Source: Gemmatimonadaceae bacterium
GTDB taxonomy: Bacteria > Gemmatimonadota > Gemmatimonadetes > Gemmatimonadales > Gemmatimonadaceae
NCBI GenBank assembly: GCA_016742275.1
Contig: JACVCD010000015.1
Coordinates: forward strand, 1-64,000
Direction: 5' to 3'
Length of the DNA stretch: 64,000 nt
Shown piece after piece: positions 18,189 to 26,966 of the stretch. How positions within the stretch are numbered: position 1 is the first letter of the stretch; each line of letters opens with the position of its first letter. Position numbers and translations under genes: made by a program. The notes beneath the pieces were generated by a model that did no database searches, was not told the origin of the DNA, and saw only the letters and a list, made by a program, of their open reading frames with translations.

Positions 18189-19769
18189 ATGATCAAGCGC
18201 ACTCTGCTTGGCGCCGGCGTCCTGCTGGCTCTTACCGGTCTTGCGGCCTGCAACGACGAGGCCTTCCTCACGGAAGTGCCATACGATTTCGTGGGCCCGG
18301 GCAACTTCTATCAAAATGCTGGCGACGCCCTGGCGGCGGTGGCCGGTGCATACGCGACCGCCACGCATACCACGGGTGACGGCTACTACGGTCGCAATTT
18401 CATCATGCTGAGTGAGTTCATGACGGAGATGCAGACCGTCTACCTCAGCGCCACCAACGAACGGTCGCTGGTGGACAACTACACCTTCACCGCCTCGCAC
18501 GCGTACATCTACACGACGTGGCAGGGCGCGTATCAGGGCATCAATCGCGCGAACTCGGTCATCGACCGCGTGCCGCCGATCGACATGGATCAGACGCTGC
18601 GCTCACGCATTGTGGCCGAAGCCAAGTTCCTCCGCGCGTTGCACTACTTCAACCTGGTGCGGTTGTTCGGCGCGGTGCCGCTGCTGACGCAGGAAACGGT
18701 TTCCATCGAAAATCTCCAGCGCCCCCGCGCGCCGGAAGATTCGGTATGGAATCTCATCTTCACCGACCTGACGCAGGCCGCTGCAGTGCTCCCGCGCAAC
18801 TACACGGGTGCCGACATCGGACGGGCAACGCGTGGCGCGGCCAAGACGCTGCTCGCCAAGGCCTATCTGCATCGTGGCAGCATCAACGCCGCGACCAAGG
18901 CGGCGGATTTTGCCAAGGCACTCGAAGCAATTCGTGACGTGAAGGCCAACGACGGATACGCGCTGGTTCCCAACTTCGCTACGCTGTTCGACATGGTGAA
19001 CGAGAACAACACGGAGGTCATTTACGATCTCCAGTGCTCGCGCACCAATGGTGTGGGATGTCGCCTTTCCAATCAGGTGGCACCCCGTCTCTCGAACTAC
19101 GGCGCAAGCCAGAATGGTTCGTTCAACGCCGAGCAGCCGTTCTTCGAGGAGTACGTGGTGGCGGACCGCCGGCGTGAAGCCACATGGCAGTTGTCGTACA
19201 CCACGAAGCAGAACACCATCGCCACCTGGCAGGTGACCACGGCCAATCCGCGTGGTGCGTTCTTTGTGGGCACGACGCGCACGGATTCGACCATCGCGCC
19301 AAACATGAACAAGTTCATGGATCGCCTGTCGGTCACGGCAGGCAACGACGAACCGAACTACATCATCCTGCGCTACGGCGACAACCTGCTGATGGAAGCG
19401 GAGCTGATCAATGAGATCTCCGGTCCAACCGGTGATGCGTACGCGGCCATGAATCTGGTGCGCGCACGTGCGGGAATTCCGAATCTGGTTACCGGCCTGT
19501 CGCAGGCTGCGTTCCGTGACTCGGTGTTCCTGCAGCGACGCCTTGAGTTGGCCATGGAAGGCCCGAATGGCTACTTCGACTCGCAGCGTAACTGGGCGTG
19601 GTCGAAGGCGCGTATCGAGGCCAACATGGCGTATGCCCGCACCATCTCTTTCCGGTCGAGCCGGTTCCCGAAGGCGCAGGTGGCGCTGACGGACCGGTTC
19701 AAGCTGATGCCGATTCCGCAGCGGGCGCGGGATCTCAATCCGTTGCTGACGCAGAATACTGGTTGGTGA
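18189..19769 (+). CDS. SusD/RagB-family glycan-binding lipoprotein
   Basis: 526 residues. ATG 18189 gives a lipoprotein signal (MIKRTLLGAGVLLALTGLAA, then Cys22), preferred over an in-frame TTG at 18177. The SusD fold is supported by WQGAYQGINRANSVIDRVP, AEAKFLRALHYFNLVRLFGA, then VPLL, and the C-terminal RRLELAMEG and RFKLMPIPQRARDLNPLLTQ motifs. SusD lids the SusC pore on the outer surface and binds the oligosaccharide. Co-transcribed with susC. The terminator nested in the palindromic region 19778-19985 follows. Confidence 0.95.
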   Translation: MIKRTLLGAGVLLALTGLAACNDEAFLTEVPYDFVGPGNFYQNAGDALAAVAGAYATATHTTGDGYYGRNFIMLSEFMTEMQTVYLSATNERSLVDNYTFTASHAYIYTTWQGAYQGINRANSVIDRVPPIDMDQTLRSRIVAEAKFLRALHYFNLVRLFGAVPLLTQETVSIENLQRPRAPEDSVWNLIFTDLTQAAAVLPRNYTGADIGRATRGAAKTLLAKAYLHRGSINAATKAADFAKALEAIRDVKANDGYALVPNFATLFDMVNENNTEVIYDLQCSRTNGVGCRLSNQVAPRLSNYGASQNGSFNAEQPFFEEYVVADRRREATWQLSYTTKQNTIATWQVTTANPRGAFFVGTTRTDSTIAPNMNKFMDRLSVTAGNDEPNYIILRYGDNLLMEAELINEISGPTGDAYAAMNLVRARAGIPNLVTGLSQAAFRDSVFLQRRLELAMEGPNGYFDSQRNWAWSKARIEANMAYARTISFRSSRFPKAQVALTDRFKLMPIPQRARDLNPLLTQNTGW

Positions 19770-19777
19770 GGCTGCGG

Positions 19778-19985
19778 AGAGTTCTCTGCGTGGGTGAGTT
19801 GGGTTGAACTGCTCACGCAGAGAACTACCGAGGACGCGGAGTCGCAGAGGAACTGCTACTGCGGTTGAAAAATAGAGAGGGCCATTCCTTGGACTTTGGG
19901 AATGGCCCTCTTTTGTTTCTTGGCTGTTGGCTGCAGTGGCAGTTCCTCTGCGACTCCGCGTCCTCCGCAGTTCTCTGCGTGCGCA
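19778..19985. repeat. Composite palindromic intergenic region
   Basis: This gap between convergent susD and the acetylesterase gene is made of nested inverted repeats. CTCTGCGTG (about 19792) pairs with CACGCAGAG (about 19816). The left arm GGACGCGGAGTCGCAGAGGA (inside 19820-19860) pairs with the right arm TCCTCTGCGACTCCGCGTCC (inside 19932-19973). An intrinsic terminator sits in the loop of the outer palindrome. Similar CTCTGCG-type intergenic strings are common in environmental genomes, from general recollection. Confidence 0.75.
19877..19918. terminator. Intrinsic terminator of susC-susD
   Basis: GAGGGCCATTCC (19877-19888) pairs with GGAATGGCCCTC (19899-19910), followed by TTTTGTTT. Because A-rich sequence lies on the left, it may also stop the opposing pectin operon. 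Confidence 0.85.
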
Positions 19986-20013
19986 GGTAGGACCAGCTAT
20001 CCGAAACACTGAT

Positions 20014-20763
20014 CTACCGGAATAGCCCTCCAATATCTCCACCACTCCGCTTCATCTCCTCCACCGCCAACCGCGCCACCTCCGCCGCTCCCAGCGGAGA
20101 CAGGTGTGTATTGTCCGTCCGTGCGGCCGGAAATTTCGGGAACTGCCCTTCCGTCGTGTGCACGTAGAAACGAATGCTGCCAACCGGGCCCGCGCGTCGC
20201 ACGAAGTCCTCTGTCAGCCACTGCAAATCAACCAACGGCACACCGAGATCGCGCGCTACATCGCGTACAATCAACGGATACATCCCATGTGTGTCTTCGA
20301 GCGTGCCGCTGGCATTGAACTGTCGACGTACGATGCTCGTGAACAACACCGGATAGGCACCCGCATCCCGCGCTTCCTGCACGAATCGCTCGAGGTTTCG
20401 CCGATATGCCGTAAGTGGGGCCGCGTAGCGCGCCGAGTCTTCGACCTTCTGATCGTTGTGCCCAAATTGTATGAACAACCAATCACCGGTCTTGAGATCT
20501 GCCCGAACCTTTGCCCAGCGGCCTTCATTGATAAAACTGCGAGTGCTGCGCCCATTGACGGCGTAGTTGATCAGACGCACACCTGGCTTCACCAGCGCTG
20601 GAAGCGCCTGGCCCCACCCTCGTTCGGGATTGTTGTCCGGGTCCGGCTTGTCAGCCATGGTGGAGTCGCCGATCAGATGCACTACTGGCAATGGCTGCGG
20701 GCGCGTTGCGGCCATCAGCGCGACCGTCGCTGCGGCAATGACTGCAAGGCGACGCACGCTCAT
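20014..20763 (-). CDS. Rhamnogalacturonan acetylesterase-like SGNH hydrolase (CE12 type)
   Basis: 249 residues with an N-terminal signal (MSVRRLAVIAAATVALMAAT). SGNH motifs are in order: block I HLIGDSTMAD (Ser), Gly in NYAVNGRSTRSF, FGHND (Asn) and the C-terminal DNTHLSPLGA with the catalytic Asp/His. These match rhamnogalacturonan acetylesterases, which remove acetyl groups from the galacturonate residues of RG-I. It is the last gene of the 15-gene pectin operon, 10 bases after the GH28-GH43 gene, and is convergent with susD. Confidence 0.9.
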   Translation of the reverse strand: MSVRRLAVIAAATVALMAATRPQPLPVVHLIGDSTMADKPDPDNNPERGWGQALPALVKPGVRLINYAVNGRSTRSFINEGRWAKVRADLKTGDWLFIQFGHNDQKVEDSARYAAPLTAYRRNLERFVQEARDAGAYPVLFTSIVRRQFNASGTLEDTHGMYPLIVRDVARDLGVPLVDLQWLTEDFVRRAGPVGSIRFYVHTTEGQFPKFPAARTDNTHLSPLGAAEVARLAVEEMKRSGGDIGGLFR

Positions 20764-20773
20764 CGCTGCACGC

Positions 20774-23761
20774 TCACCGCTGCACGACTCGCACGAAGTT
20801 GAATCGTGCCTCGGCCGGAGTACCGGAAGTGCTGGACACGCTGCTGGCGAAGACGCCGAACTTGGCGCCTACCCACTTGCCTTCGCGCGCGGTGAATGAC
20901 TCTGCGACATCGGCAAACGCACCATCACCCACGCGCCACGAGAATCGTACGATGCCACCAGTTGCGACACGCAGCCGAAGCTGCAGTGCACCGATTGGCA
21001 TGGCGGCCAGCACCTTGGGTGTATCGGCGGTGCCCTTATCGGCATCCTTCACCTGAGACGCCACGAGTTGCCAGCCGTCCGCACGTCGTTCGAGGCCAAT
21101 CCACGCGTAGTCGAGCCCAAACACCATAAGTCCGGCGCGGTCTCCCACAGCTCCGTCGCGTACACTGAGTTGGGTCGTAACCGTGAAGCTGTCAGCAGCG
21201 AATTTCTGCAATAGCAGGTTTGGAGCGTCCCACAGATTGCGCGCCGGCGCTGCGAGCGGATGTGCCACGAGAGCGAGCACGCCATCGGTCGTGGAGCGCT
21301 TCCACGAGGACTGTGGATTGGCCTGCCACTGCCACTGGATGCCCGGGTTCCCAGTGTCGAACTCGTCGGTCATCTGCAGACCCGCACTGGCCGCACCAGC
21401 GGTCACTAGCGGCACTGAGGACACGAGCACAGGTCGGCCTGTGGTATCTGCAGCAGTGGCCTCTCCAATGACCGGCCATCCATCGGCGCGCCATGTCATG
21501 GGCTGCAGATGCACAATGCGGCCATATGCGCCGCGATCCTGAAAGTGCAGAAACCAGTCTTCGCCGCTCTCGAGTGCAACCCATGCACCCTGGTGCGGTC
21601 CGTTGACAGTCGTGTTCTGCTGTGCCAACACCGTGCGTGCGCGATAGGGACCGCGCGGATGCAACGCGCGCAGCGCCACCTGCCATCCCGTCGCTACACC
21701 ACCAGCTGGAGCGAGAATCCAGGTTTCGTTGCCACGCTGATAGAACTTGGGACCTTCCATGGTGGGATGCCGCACGGAGTCCTCAAACACCAGCGTGCCA
21801 GTATCAAGCAGAGCTGATCCGTCGGGCTTCATCTCGTGCACGACCAGCCGATGCTTGATGCCCGATCGACTGCGCGCGTAGGCATGTACCAGCCACGCCT
21901 TCCCATCAGCGGTCCAGAGCGGCGAGGGATCGATCAGCCCCTTCCCCGCTTGAACCAGGTGCGGCGCACTCCAGCTGCCCCGGGGATCGCGTGTCCGCGT
22001 CATGTAGATGCCGCGATCGGGATCACCGTAGAAGATCCAGTACCAGCCATCATGCATTCGCAGTGTTGGCGCCCACACGCCATTGCCATGCTGCGGCGTA
22101 TCGAACGCGGCATCGTACAACTTCGGCAGCGCGTGATTCACCAGCGACCAATGCACCAAGTCCCGCGAATGTAGAATCGGTAGCCCCGGCACATGCGAGA
22201 AACTCGATGCGGTCATCCAGAAGTCTTCGCCATCGCGAATGACATCGGGATCAGAGAAGTCAGCTGGCAGGATTGGATTGCGATAAGTGGCGCGCTCAGC
22301 GGCCGAACCAGACGCGCTCGAACCACCGTCGGTCGGCGGCGCCAGCTTACGCACCGTGATTGGCGTGGCGGCGCCACCAGGGAACGGCGTCAGTCGGCTG
22401 CTGCAAGCACCAAGCGTCGCTGGCATGGCTCCGGGTTTGCGCGCGCCCGTTACACGGGCCACGCTATCCGGAATGACCACGCTCGACCCATGCGCGCCGA
22501 TGGTGAGCTGCGCGTGTTGGCCTCGCGAAGCGATGCGCGCCGGCTCATCGGCATACACACCGTCGAAGGTGATGTCGAGCGTACGAGCAGCATCATATCC
22601 ATCCAGCACCACGGTGCCACGTCCCATGATGCGCACATCGCGCACGACGACGCCGGTGAAGTGCGGGATCTTGTTTCCATCCTGCTCGGGGCTCGCCGAG
22701 TAGTGTGAGTCCATGTAGATGGGATATCTCACATCGCGTATGCATGCGTTTTCGTATGTCACACCCTGGACCACGCCACCTCGGCTGGCATTGGACTTGA
22801 TGCGCAGCGCATTGTCTGTTCCCTGAAAGGTCACGTCGCGCACCAGAATGTTTCCGGCACCACCATCAGTTTCACTGCCAACGGAGACACCATGGCCATT
22901 GTAGAAGTGACTATGGGCTACAGTGATATTTCGCGCCGCACCGGTACTGCCAGCCTTGATGGCGATATTGTCATCACCCGTGTGGATGTAGCTGTGCAGG
23001 ATGGACACATTGCTCGATCCTGATGGATCAATGCCATCCGTGTTTCGTGCGCCCTTGGGCGTATTGATGGTCACGCCCCACGCAGTGAATCCGTCGGCGC
23101 GTTCCACCACGACGTGAAAATTCGGACTATTGCGTAGCGTGAGATTGTACAGCGTGAAGTCGTTGCTGCGCTGTGTCTGAATGAGGCGTGGGTTGTTCTG
23201 GGAGTACTTGGTATCACGGGCCTGCTCGGCCATCTCCCACCACGTCTCGTTCCGGCCAACCAGTGTGGCCCATCCACGACCATCAATGACACCGGGTCCC
23301 ATCACCGCACTGCCGTTGGCTCGCTCGGCGGTAATGAGCGCGCGGCATCCACGACCACCCTCGGCCCGAAGGCGACCGCAGGCGTTTGGCGTGATGTCGA
23401 ACAACGACGCGTTGCGCGAAGCATACAGCACGACACCACGATCGAGCACCAGTGTTACACCAGTACGGAGCTGCAGTGGACCGGACACAAACGCGCGGCG
23501 GTTTCCTGCAGCACGCAACACGACTGCGCGTCCGGCTGCACAGCCATCGATGGCCTGCTGAATACGCGGCGAATCGACCTTGCTTTCATCGGCATCTGAA
23601 ACGGTGCTATCGCCGACAGGCACCAGTACCGCATCCAATGTGGCACATGCCGCTGGTACGACGGGCTCACGCACCGTTCGCGTATCCTGCGCCCAAAGAA
23701 TGGCGCCCATGAACGGAGCTGCAGCCACCGCAGACAGCGTCCTACGAACCATCGCGTTCAT
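20774..23761 (-). CDS. Two-enzyme fusion: GH28 polygalacturonase-like + GH43 glycosidase
   Basis: 995 residues with a signal peptide. The ATG at 23761 overlaps the stop of the upstream gene (ATGA). The N-terminal GH28 domain (about 60-450) is a right-handed beta-helix with NTDG (residues 240-243), GDDNIAIK (262-269), NGHGVSVGSE and LRIKS, the catalytic Asp set, His and Arg-Lys of the family. A Gly/Ser/Ala linker follows (about 455-490). The GH43 domain opens YRNPILPADFSDPDVIRDGE (catalytic Asp), then LIDPSPLW and TMEGPKFY (acid Glu); the last 190 residues look like the concanavalin-like sandwich of GH43 beta-xylosidases. It could cut xylose- or arabinose-bearing galacturonans with one polypeptide. 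Exact GH43 substrate is not determined. Confidence 0.92.
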   Translation of the reverse strand: MNAMVRRTLSAVAAAPFMGAILWAQDTRTVREPVVPAACATLDAVLVPVGDSTVSDADESKVDSPRIQQAIDGCAAGRAVVLRAAGNRRAFVSGPLQLRTGVTLVLDRGVVLYASRNASLFDITPNACGRLRAEGGRGCRALITAERANGSAVMGPGVIDGRGWATLVGRNETWWEMAEQARDTKYSQNNPRLIQTQRSNDFTLYNLTLRNSPNFHVVVERADGFTAWGVTINTPKGARNTDGIDPSGSSNVSILHSYIHTGDDNIAIKAGSTGAARNITVAHSHFYNGHGVSVGSETDGGAGNILVRDVTFQGTDNALRIKSNASRGGVVQGVTYENACIRDVRYPIYMDSHYSASPEQDGNKIPHFTGVVVRDVRIMGRGTVVLDGYDAARTLDITFDGVYADEPARIASRGQHAQLTIGAHGSSVVIPDSVARVTGARKPGAMPATLGACSSRLTPFPGGAATPITVRKLAPPTDGGSSASGSAAERATYRNPILPADFSDPDVIRDGEDFWMTASSFSHVPGLPILHSRDLVHWSLVNHALPKLYDAAFDTPQHGNGVWAPTLRMHDGWYWIFYGDPDRGIYMTRTRDPRGSWSAPHLVQAGKGLIDPSPLWTADGKAWLVHAYARSRSGIKHRLVVHEMKPDGSALLDTGTLVFEDSVRHPTMEGPKFYQRGNETWILAPAGGVATGWQVALRALHPRGPYRARTVLAQQNTTVNGPHQGAWVALESGEDWFLHFQDRGAYGRIVHLQPMTWRADGWPVIGEATAADTTGRPVLVSSVPLVTAGAASAGLQMTDEFDTGNPGIQWQWQANPQSSWKRSTTDGVLALVAHPLAAPARNLWDAPNLLLQKFAADSFTVTTQLSVRDGAVGDRAGLMVFGLDYAWIGLERRADGWQLVASQVKDADKGTADTPKVLAAMPIGALQLRLRVATGGIVRFSWRVGDGAFADVAESFTAREGKWVGAKFGVFASSVSSTSGTPAEARFNFVRVVQR

Positions 23762-25716
23762 CGGGTCACTCCCGGCTTCCATCCATCAAGCACGAGATCG
23801 ATGCTGTAGGTCAGTGCATCACCATCCGAGAGCACGCGGCGTGATGGGCTGGCCACGGCACCAGGGCCTTTGCTCCCATACTCGGCAAACCGCGCGTGTT
23901 GCGGTTCAAACCAGATGCGTTCACCATTGGCCGTGGGACCCGCGCTCATCCGATCCCATCCCTTGCTGCTGATGTGATCATCCATCCACGTGTCGACGAA
24001 GATGGCCATGCCTACCGCGCGCGGATTTCCACCAGGATGCCACGGACGGCCCAGCGAGACCGTGTTCGGCGCCATGGAGGGCGATGCCTTCTTGAGGCGT
24101 GAGCGAATGAACAGCATGCCGTACGTGGAAACGTCGGTGCTTGGTGCCGCAATATATCCATTGTTGCTCGTGCTGCCGCGATCGAGCGAAATGATATCGC
24201 AGTCGTCGAACACCACACGTCCAGCGCCGAAGATGAAATCGACATTGCCGTCGATCCGGCTTCGCGTGACATAGGTACGACCGGCATCCGCAAAGAACGT
24301 GTCTTGATGGCCGAGCAGGACCACATCGTTGAGTACGGCCCGGTCGCTGCGATCGGTCAGCGCCAACGCCAGTCCCTGTGCATCGCGAATCTTGGTGGTG
24401 TCTTCGTTCGCCTTGCGTGCGTTGCTGTTGTAGTCGAACGCATTCTCGACCGTGAGATGTTCGAGCCGGAAGTCCGGCTGTGTGGCGCGCAGTGTCCACG
24501 AGCCGCGTGTGCCGAGCGTTCCACCACCGGGCGCTGGAGTACCGGCAATGTCACTCCAGGTAATCACCGTGCTGTCGCGTCCCGCTCCGACCATGCGAAT
24601 ATTGGGCTTGTCGACCGAAATCTTCTCGGCATAGCGACCGGCACGAATGCGAATGAGGTACGGCGTGAGCGGGAAGTTGGGGGCCGCGGCTACCGCCGCA
24701 TTGATGGTGCGATAGACCGGCACGCCGCGAACACTGTCACCGTTGGCTCCGCGGTGTCGTGCATCAACCACGGCATGCGTAGTGGTGTCGGCCGTTGGCG
24801 TCGTGGCAATGCGCGGTTCGCGCAAGGTGCGTGACAACCAATCCGCAGCATGCCCGGTCCACGTCGACAGCACCGCATCATCCGGCGCCAGACCGAAACC
24901 ATGACGGCCGCGCTCATACACATGCAGTTCCACTGGTACCTGTGCCGCACGCAGTGCGCTGTAGAGCGCCAGGCTGTTTTCCACCGGTACCGAACGATCC
25001 TCGGTGCTGGCGACCAGAAATGTTGGCGGCGTCTGCGTCGATACCTGTGTTTCGAGACTCATCTCCCGCAGCACTGCAGGCAATGGCTGGACACCCAACA
25101 GATTGGTCCGTGATCCCGTGTGTGCATGCGGTGCTTGCATGGTGACCACGGGATACACCAGAATAGCCGCATCCGGGCGCGCACTCATGCGCTCCACCGG
25201 ATCACTGGCCGTGCTATTACCCGACGTGCCTCGCGTAGCAACCGTGCCCGCGAGGTGACCGCCAGCGGAGAATCCAACGACGGCAATGCGCGACGGATTG
25301 ATGCCGTAGCGGGCGGCGCGCGCACGAACCAGTCGAACAGCGCGCTGCCCATCCTGCTCCATGATGGGGTGCTGATAGCGCGGTCCGAGGCGATAGGTAA
25401 CCACGAATGCTGTCACCCCCTGCCCGTTGAGCCACTGCGCGACTTTCACTCCTTCCTTCTCGGTGGCGAGATGCTGATACCCACCACCAGGGAAAATCAC
25501 GGCGGCAGCACCGGTGGCCCGATCACCGGTCGCGCGGTACACCGCCATAGTCGGTACGTCAGCTGGCGCCGTACCCAACGCTCCAGGCGCTACGCCGTCC
25601 CAGAGCGGTAGCACATCCTGTGTGTACGAGACCGGTGTGTTGGTTCGCGCGTGCAGCGGCAGCGGAGCAAGGACCAGTGTCGCGGCGAAAGTGATGAGTG
25701 TCGGCGAAGACTTCAT
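23758..25716 (-). CDS. Two-enzyme fusion: alpha/beta-hydrolase esterase + CE8 pectin methylesterase
   Basis: 652 residues; ATG 25716 begins a signal peptide (MKSSPTLITFAATLVLAPLP). The first half (about 35-305) is a BD-FAE/acetyl-xylan-esterase-like hydrolase: FPGGGYQHLA oxyanion motif, GFSAGG (Ser150), ASTEDRSVPV (Asp240) and RGRHGFG (His272), a full triad. The second half (about 315-650) is a CE8 pectinesterase: GHQDTFFADAGRTYV, GNVDFIFGAGRVVF and LGRPWH carry the two Asp and the Arg of the family. The product would remove acyl and methyl esters from pectin before depolymerisation. The stop overlaps the next gene by 4 bases. Confidence 0.93.
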   Translation of the reverse strand: MKSSPTLITFAATLVLAPLPLHARTNTPVSYTQDVLPLWDGVAPGALGTAPADVPTMAVYRATGDRATGAAAVIFPGGGYQHLATEKEGVKVAQWLNGQGVTAFVVTYRLGPRYQHPIMEQDGQRAVRLVRARAARYGINPSRIAVVGFSAGGHLAGTVATRGTSGNSTASDPVERMSARPDAAILVYPVVTMQAPHAHTGSRTNLLGVQPLPAVLREMSLETQVSTQTPPTFLVASTEDRSVPVENSLALYSALRAAQVPVELHVYERGRHGFGLAPDDAVLSTWTGHAADWLSRTLREPRIATTPTADTTTHAVVDARHRGANGDSVRGVPVYRTINAAVAAAPNFPLTPYLIRIRAGRYAEKISVDKPNIRMVGAGRDSTVITWSDIAGTPAPGGGTLGTRGSWTLRATQPDFRLEHLTVENAFDYNSNARKANEDTTKIRDAQGLALALTDRSDRAVLNDVVLLGHQDTFFADAGRTYVTRSRIDGNVDFIFGAGRVVFDDCDIISLDRGSTSNNGYIAAPSTDVSTYGMLFIRSRLKKASPSMAPNTVSLGRPWHPGGNPRAVGMAIFVDTWMDDHISSKGWDRMSAGPTANGERIWFEPQHARFAEYGSKGPGAVASPSRRVLSDGDALTYSIDLVLDGWKPGVTR

Positions 25717-25733
25717 GTGCAACTCTCGGAGAG

Positions 25734-26966
25734 TCAGGGAACAGACGCAGTGTTCACGGCGCTGATGGCGATCGGCGCCGCCAGTCGCTGCGCATACTCA
25801 TCGAGGTAGCGCCACCAATCCCGGACATCCCGGAAGTCACCGCTCATTGTCCATCCCGCGCCCGTGTAGTGCACCACCGGTACACCCGGCGTAGCGCGCG
25901 TGACTGCGAAGTAGTGATTGCCGGTCTCTTTCCAATCCGTCACGCGATCGCGCGGCAGTAGCACGGCCGTTCCGATCTCACCATCGCCGCCTTTCTTTGG
26001 AGCAGCTGGCCCCCAGCCGGTGAGCCACGCCCAGTTGTACGTACGGCTGGTAGTGCCCACCATACCGGGGCGCTTCACTTCTCCAATCACGTACGGGATT
26101 TCACGCGTACCGGCCGGTGCACGAAACACACTCTCTTCGCGATAGAGATTGGAACCCGCGTCGATGATGATGCGCTTGGTCTGCGTGACCGCGAGCGTGC
26201 CCGCCTTCCATTCGGGATACTCCACTTCGAAAATCGTGCGAAGCGGACCAGAGGCGACCACGCGCCAGGTGGTAAAGTTGTCCGCGCGAACCAGCGAATC
26301 GGCAAACCAAAGCGCGGTGCCACCTGCCCCAAGCGTTTCACCGACGTCGTAAAAGTCAGCGCCTTCGCCATCGTCGACGTGATACGCATCGTGTCCCTTG
26401 GCGTACCACTTCTCGACGACCAGGCCCTTGGTCTTCTTGACCCAGATGTCTACGCCGCTGCTGGACATGGCACTCGATGTTTTCTTGAGTCCTTGTCCAT
26501 AGATACGCCACGCCAGCCGATCGCTCTCCCAGGCCATGTCGTCGCGCGGATCGTCGTGGCGCACCGCCGTTCGTGCGGGCCACTTGGCGGACGCGACCGC
26601 CTCCACGACAAACCGGCGCGCTTCCTTTGCTCGGAAATCCGCGACAAACAACAGTGAGTCTGGCGTGCCGTCGGCATTGGCATCGAGTACCTGCGAAGCC
26701 ACCTCACGCCCGCTGCCGACATCGCGAACCCGCACGGCAGCCGGCGAAACTCCGCGCACCTGCGCCACGACTCGTGTCCAGGGGAGCGACAGCACTTCAT
26801 CCGTGCGCGTGAAAGCCAACGAATTCTCCGCTTGCACGATGAACTCACGAGCCGCTGGTGCCGTCTGTGCATGCAACGGAGACAATACCACACCGACTGC
26901 GGTCAATGCGACAACCCCCAGGACACCACGCCGCCGAACACGAGTCGAATACACGGGACGCATCAT
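25734..26966 (-). CDS. DUF4861 domain secreted protein of the pectin locus
   Basis: 410 residues with an N-terminal signal (MMRPVYSTRVRRRGVLGVVA, then VLSPLHAQ). The sequence resembles DUF4861 proteins: WESDRLAWRIYGQGL, GVDIWVKKTKGLVVEKWYAK, then GEGADFYDVGETLGAGGTAL and NHYFAVTRATPG. DUF4861 genes are found with pectin and other uronate-glycan loci; a role as an accessory lyase or hydrolase is plausible but not shown. The ATG overlaps the kduI stop (ATGA), so it is translationally coupled to uronate catabolism. A 17-base gap follows before the esterase fusion. Confidence 0.8.
   Translation of the reverse strand: MMRPVYSTRVRRRGVLGVVALTAVGVVLSPLHAQTAPAAREFIVQAENSLAFTRTDEVLSLPWTRVVAQVRGVSPAAVRVRDVGSGREVASQVLDANADGTPDSLLFVADFRAKEARRFVVEAVASAKWPARTAVRHDDPRDDMAWESDRLAWRIYGQGLKKTSSAMSSSGVDIWVKKTKGLVVEKWYAKGHDAYHVDDGEGADFYDVGETLGAGGTALWFADSLVRADNFTTWRVVASGPLRTIFEVEYPEWKAGTLAVTQTKRIIIDAGSNLYREESVFRAPAGTREIPYVIGEVKRPGMVGTTSRTYNWAWLTGWGPAAPKKGGDGEIGTAVLLPRDRVTDWKETGNHYFAVTRATPGVPVVHYTGAGWTMSGDFRDVRDWWRYLDEYAQRLAAPIAISAVNTASVP

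Noticed and set aside
18603-20045. 480-codon minus-strand frame opposite susD
   Set aside because: A shadow of a GC-rich gene: antisense to clear SusD motifs, Arg-rich and without a ribosome-binding site.
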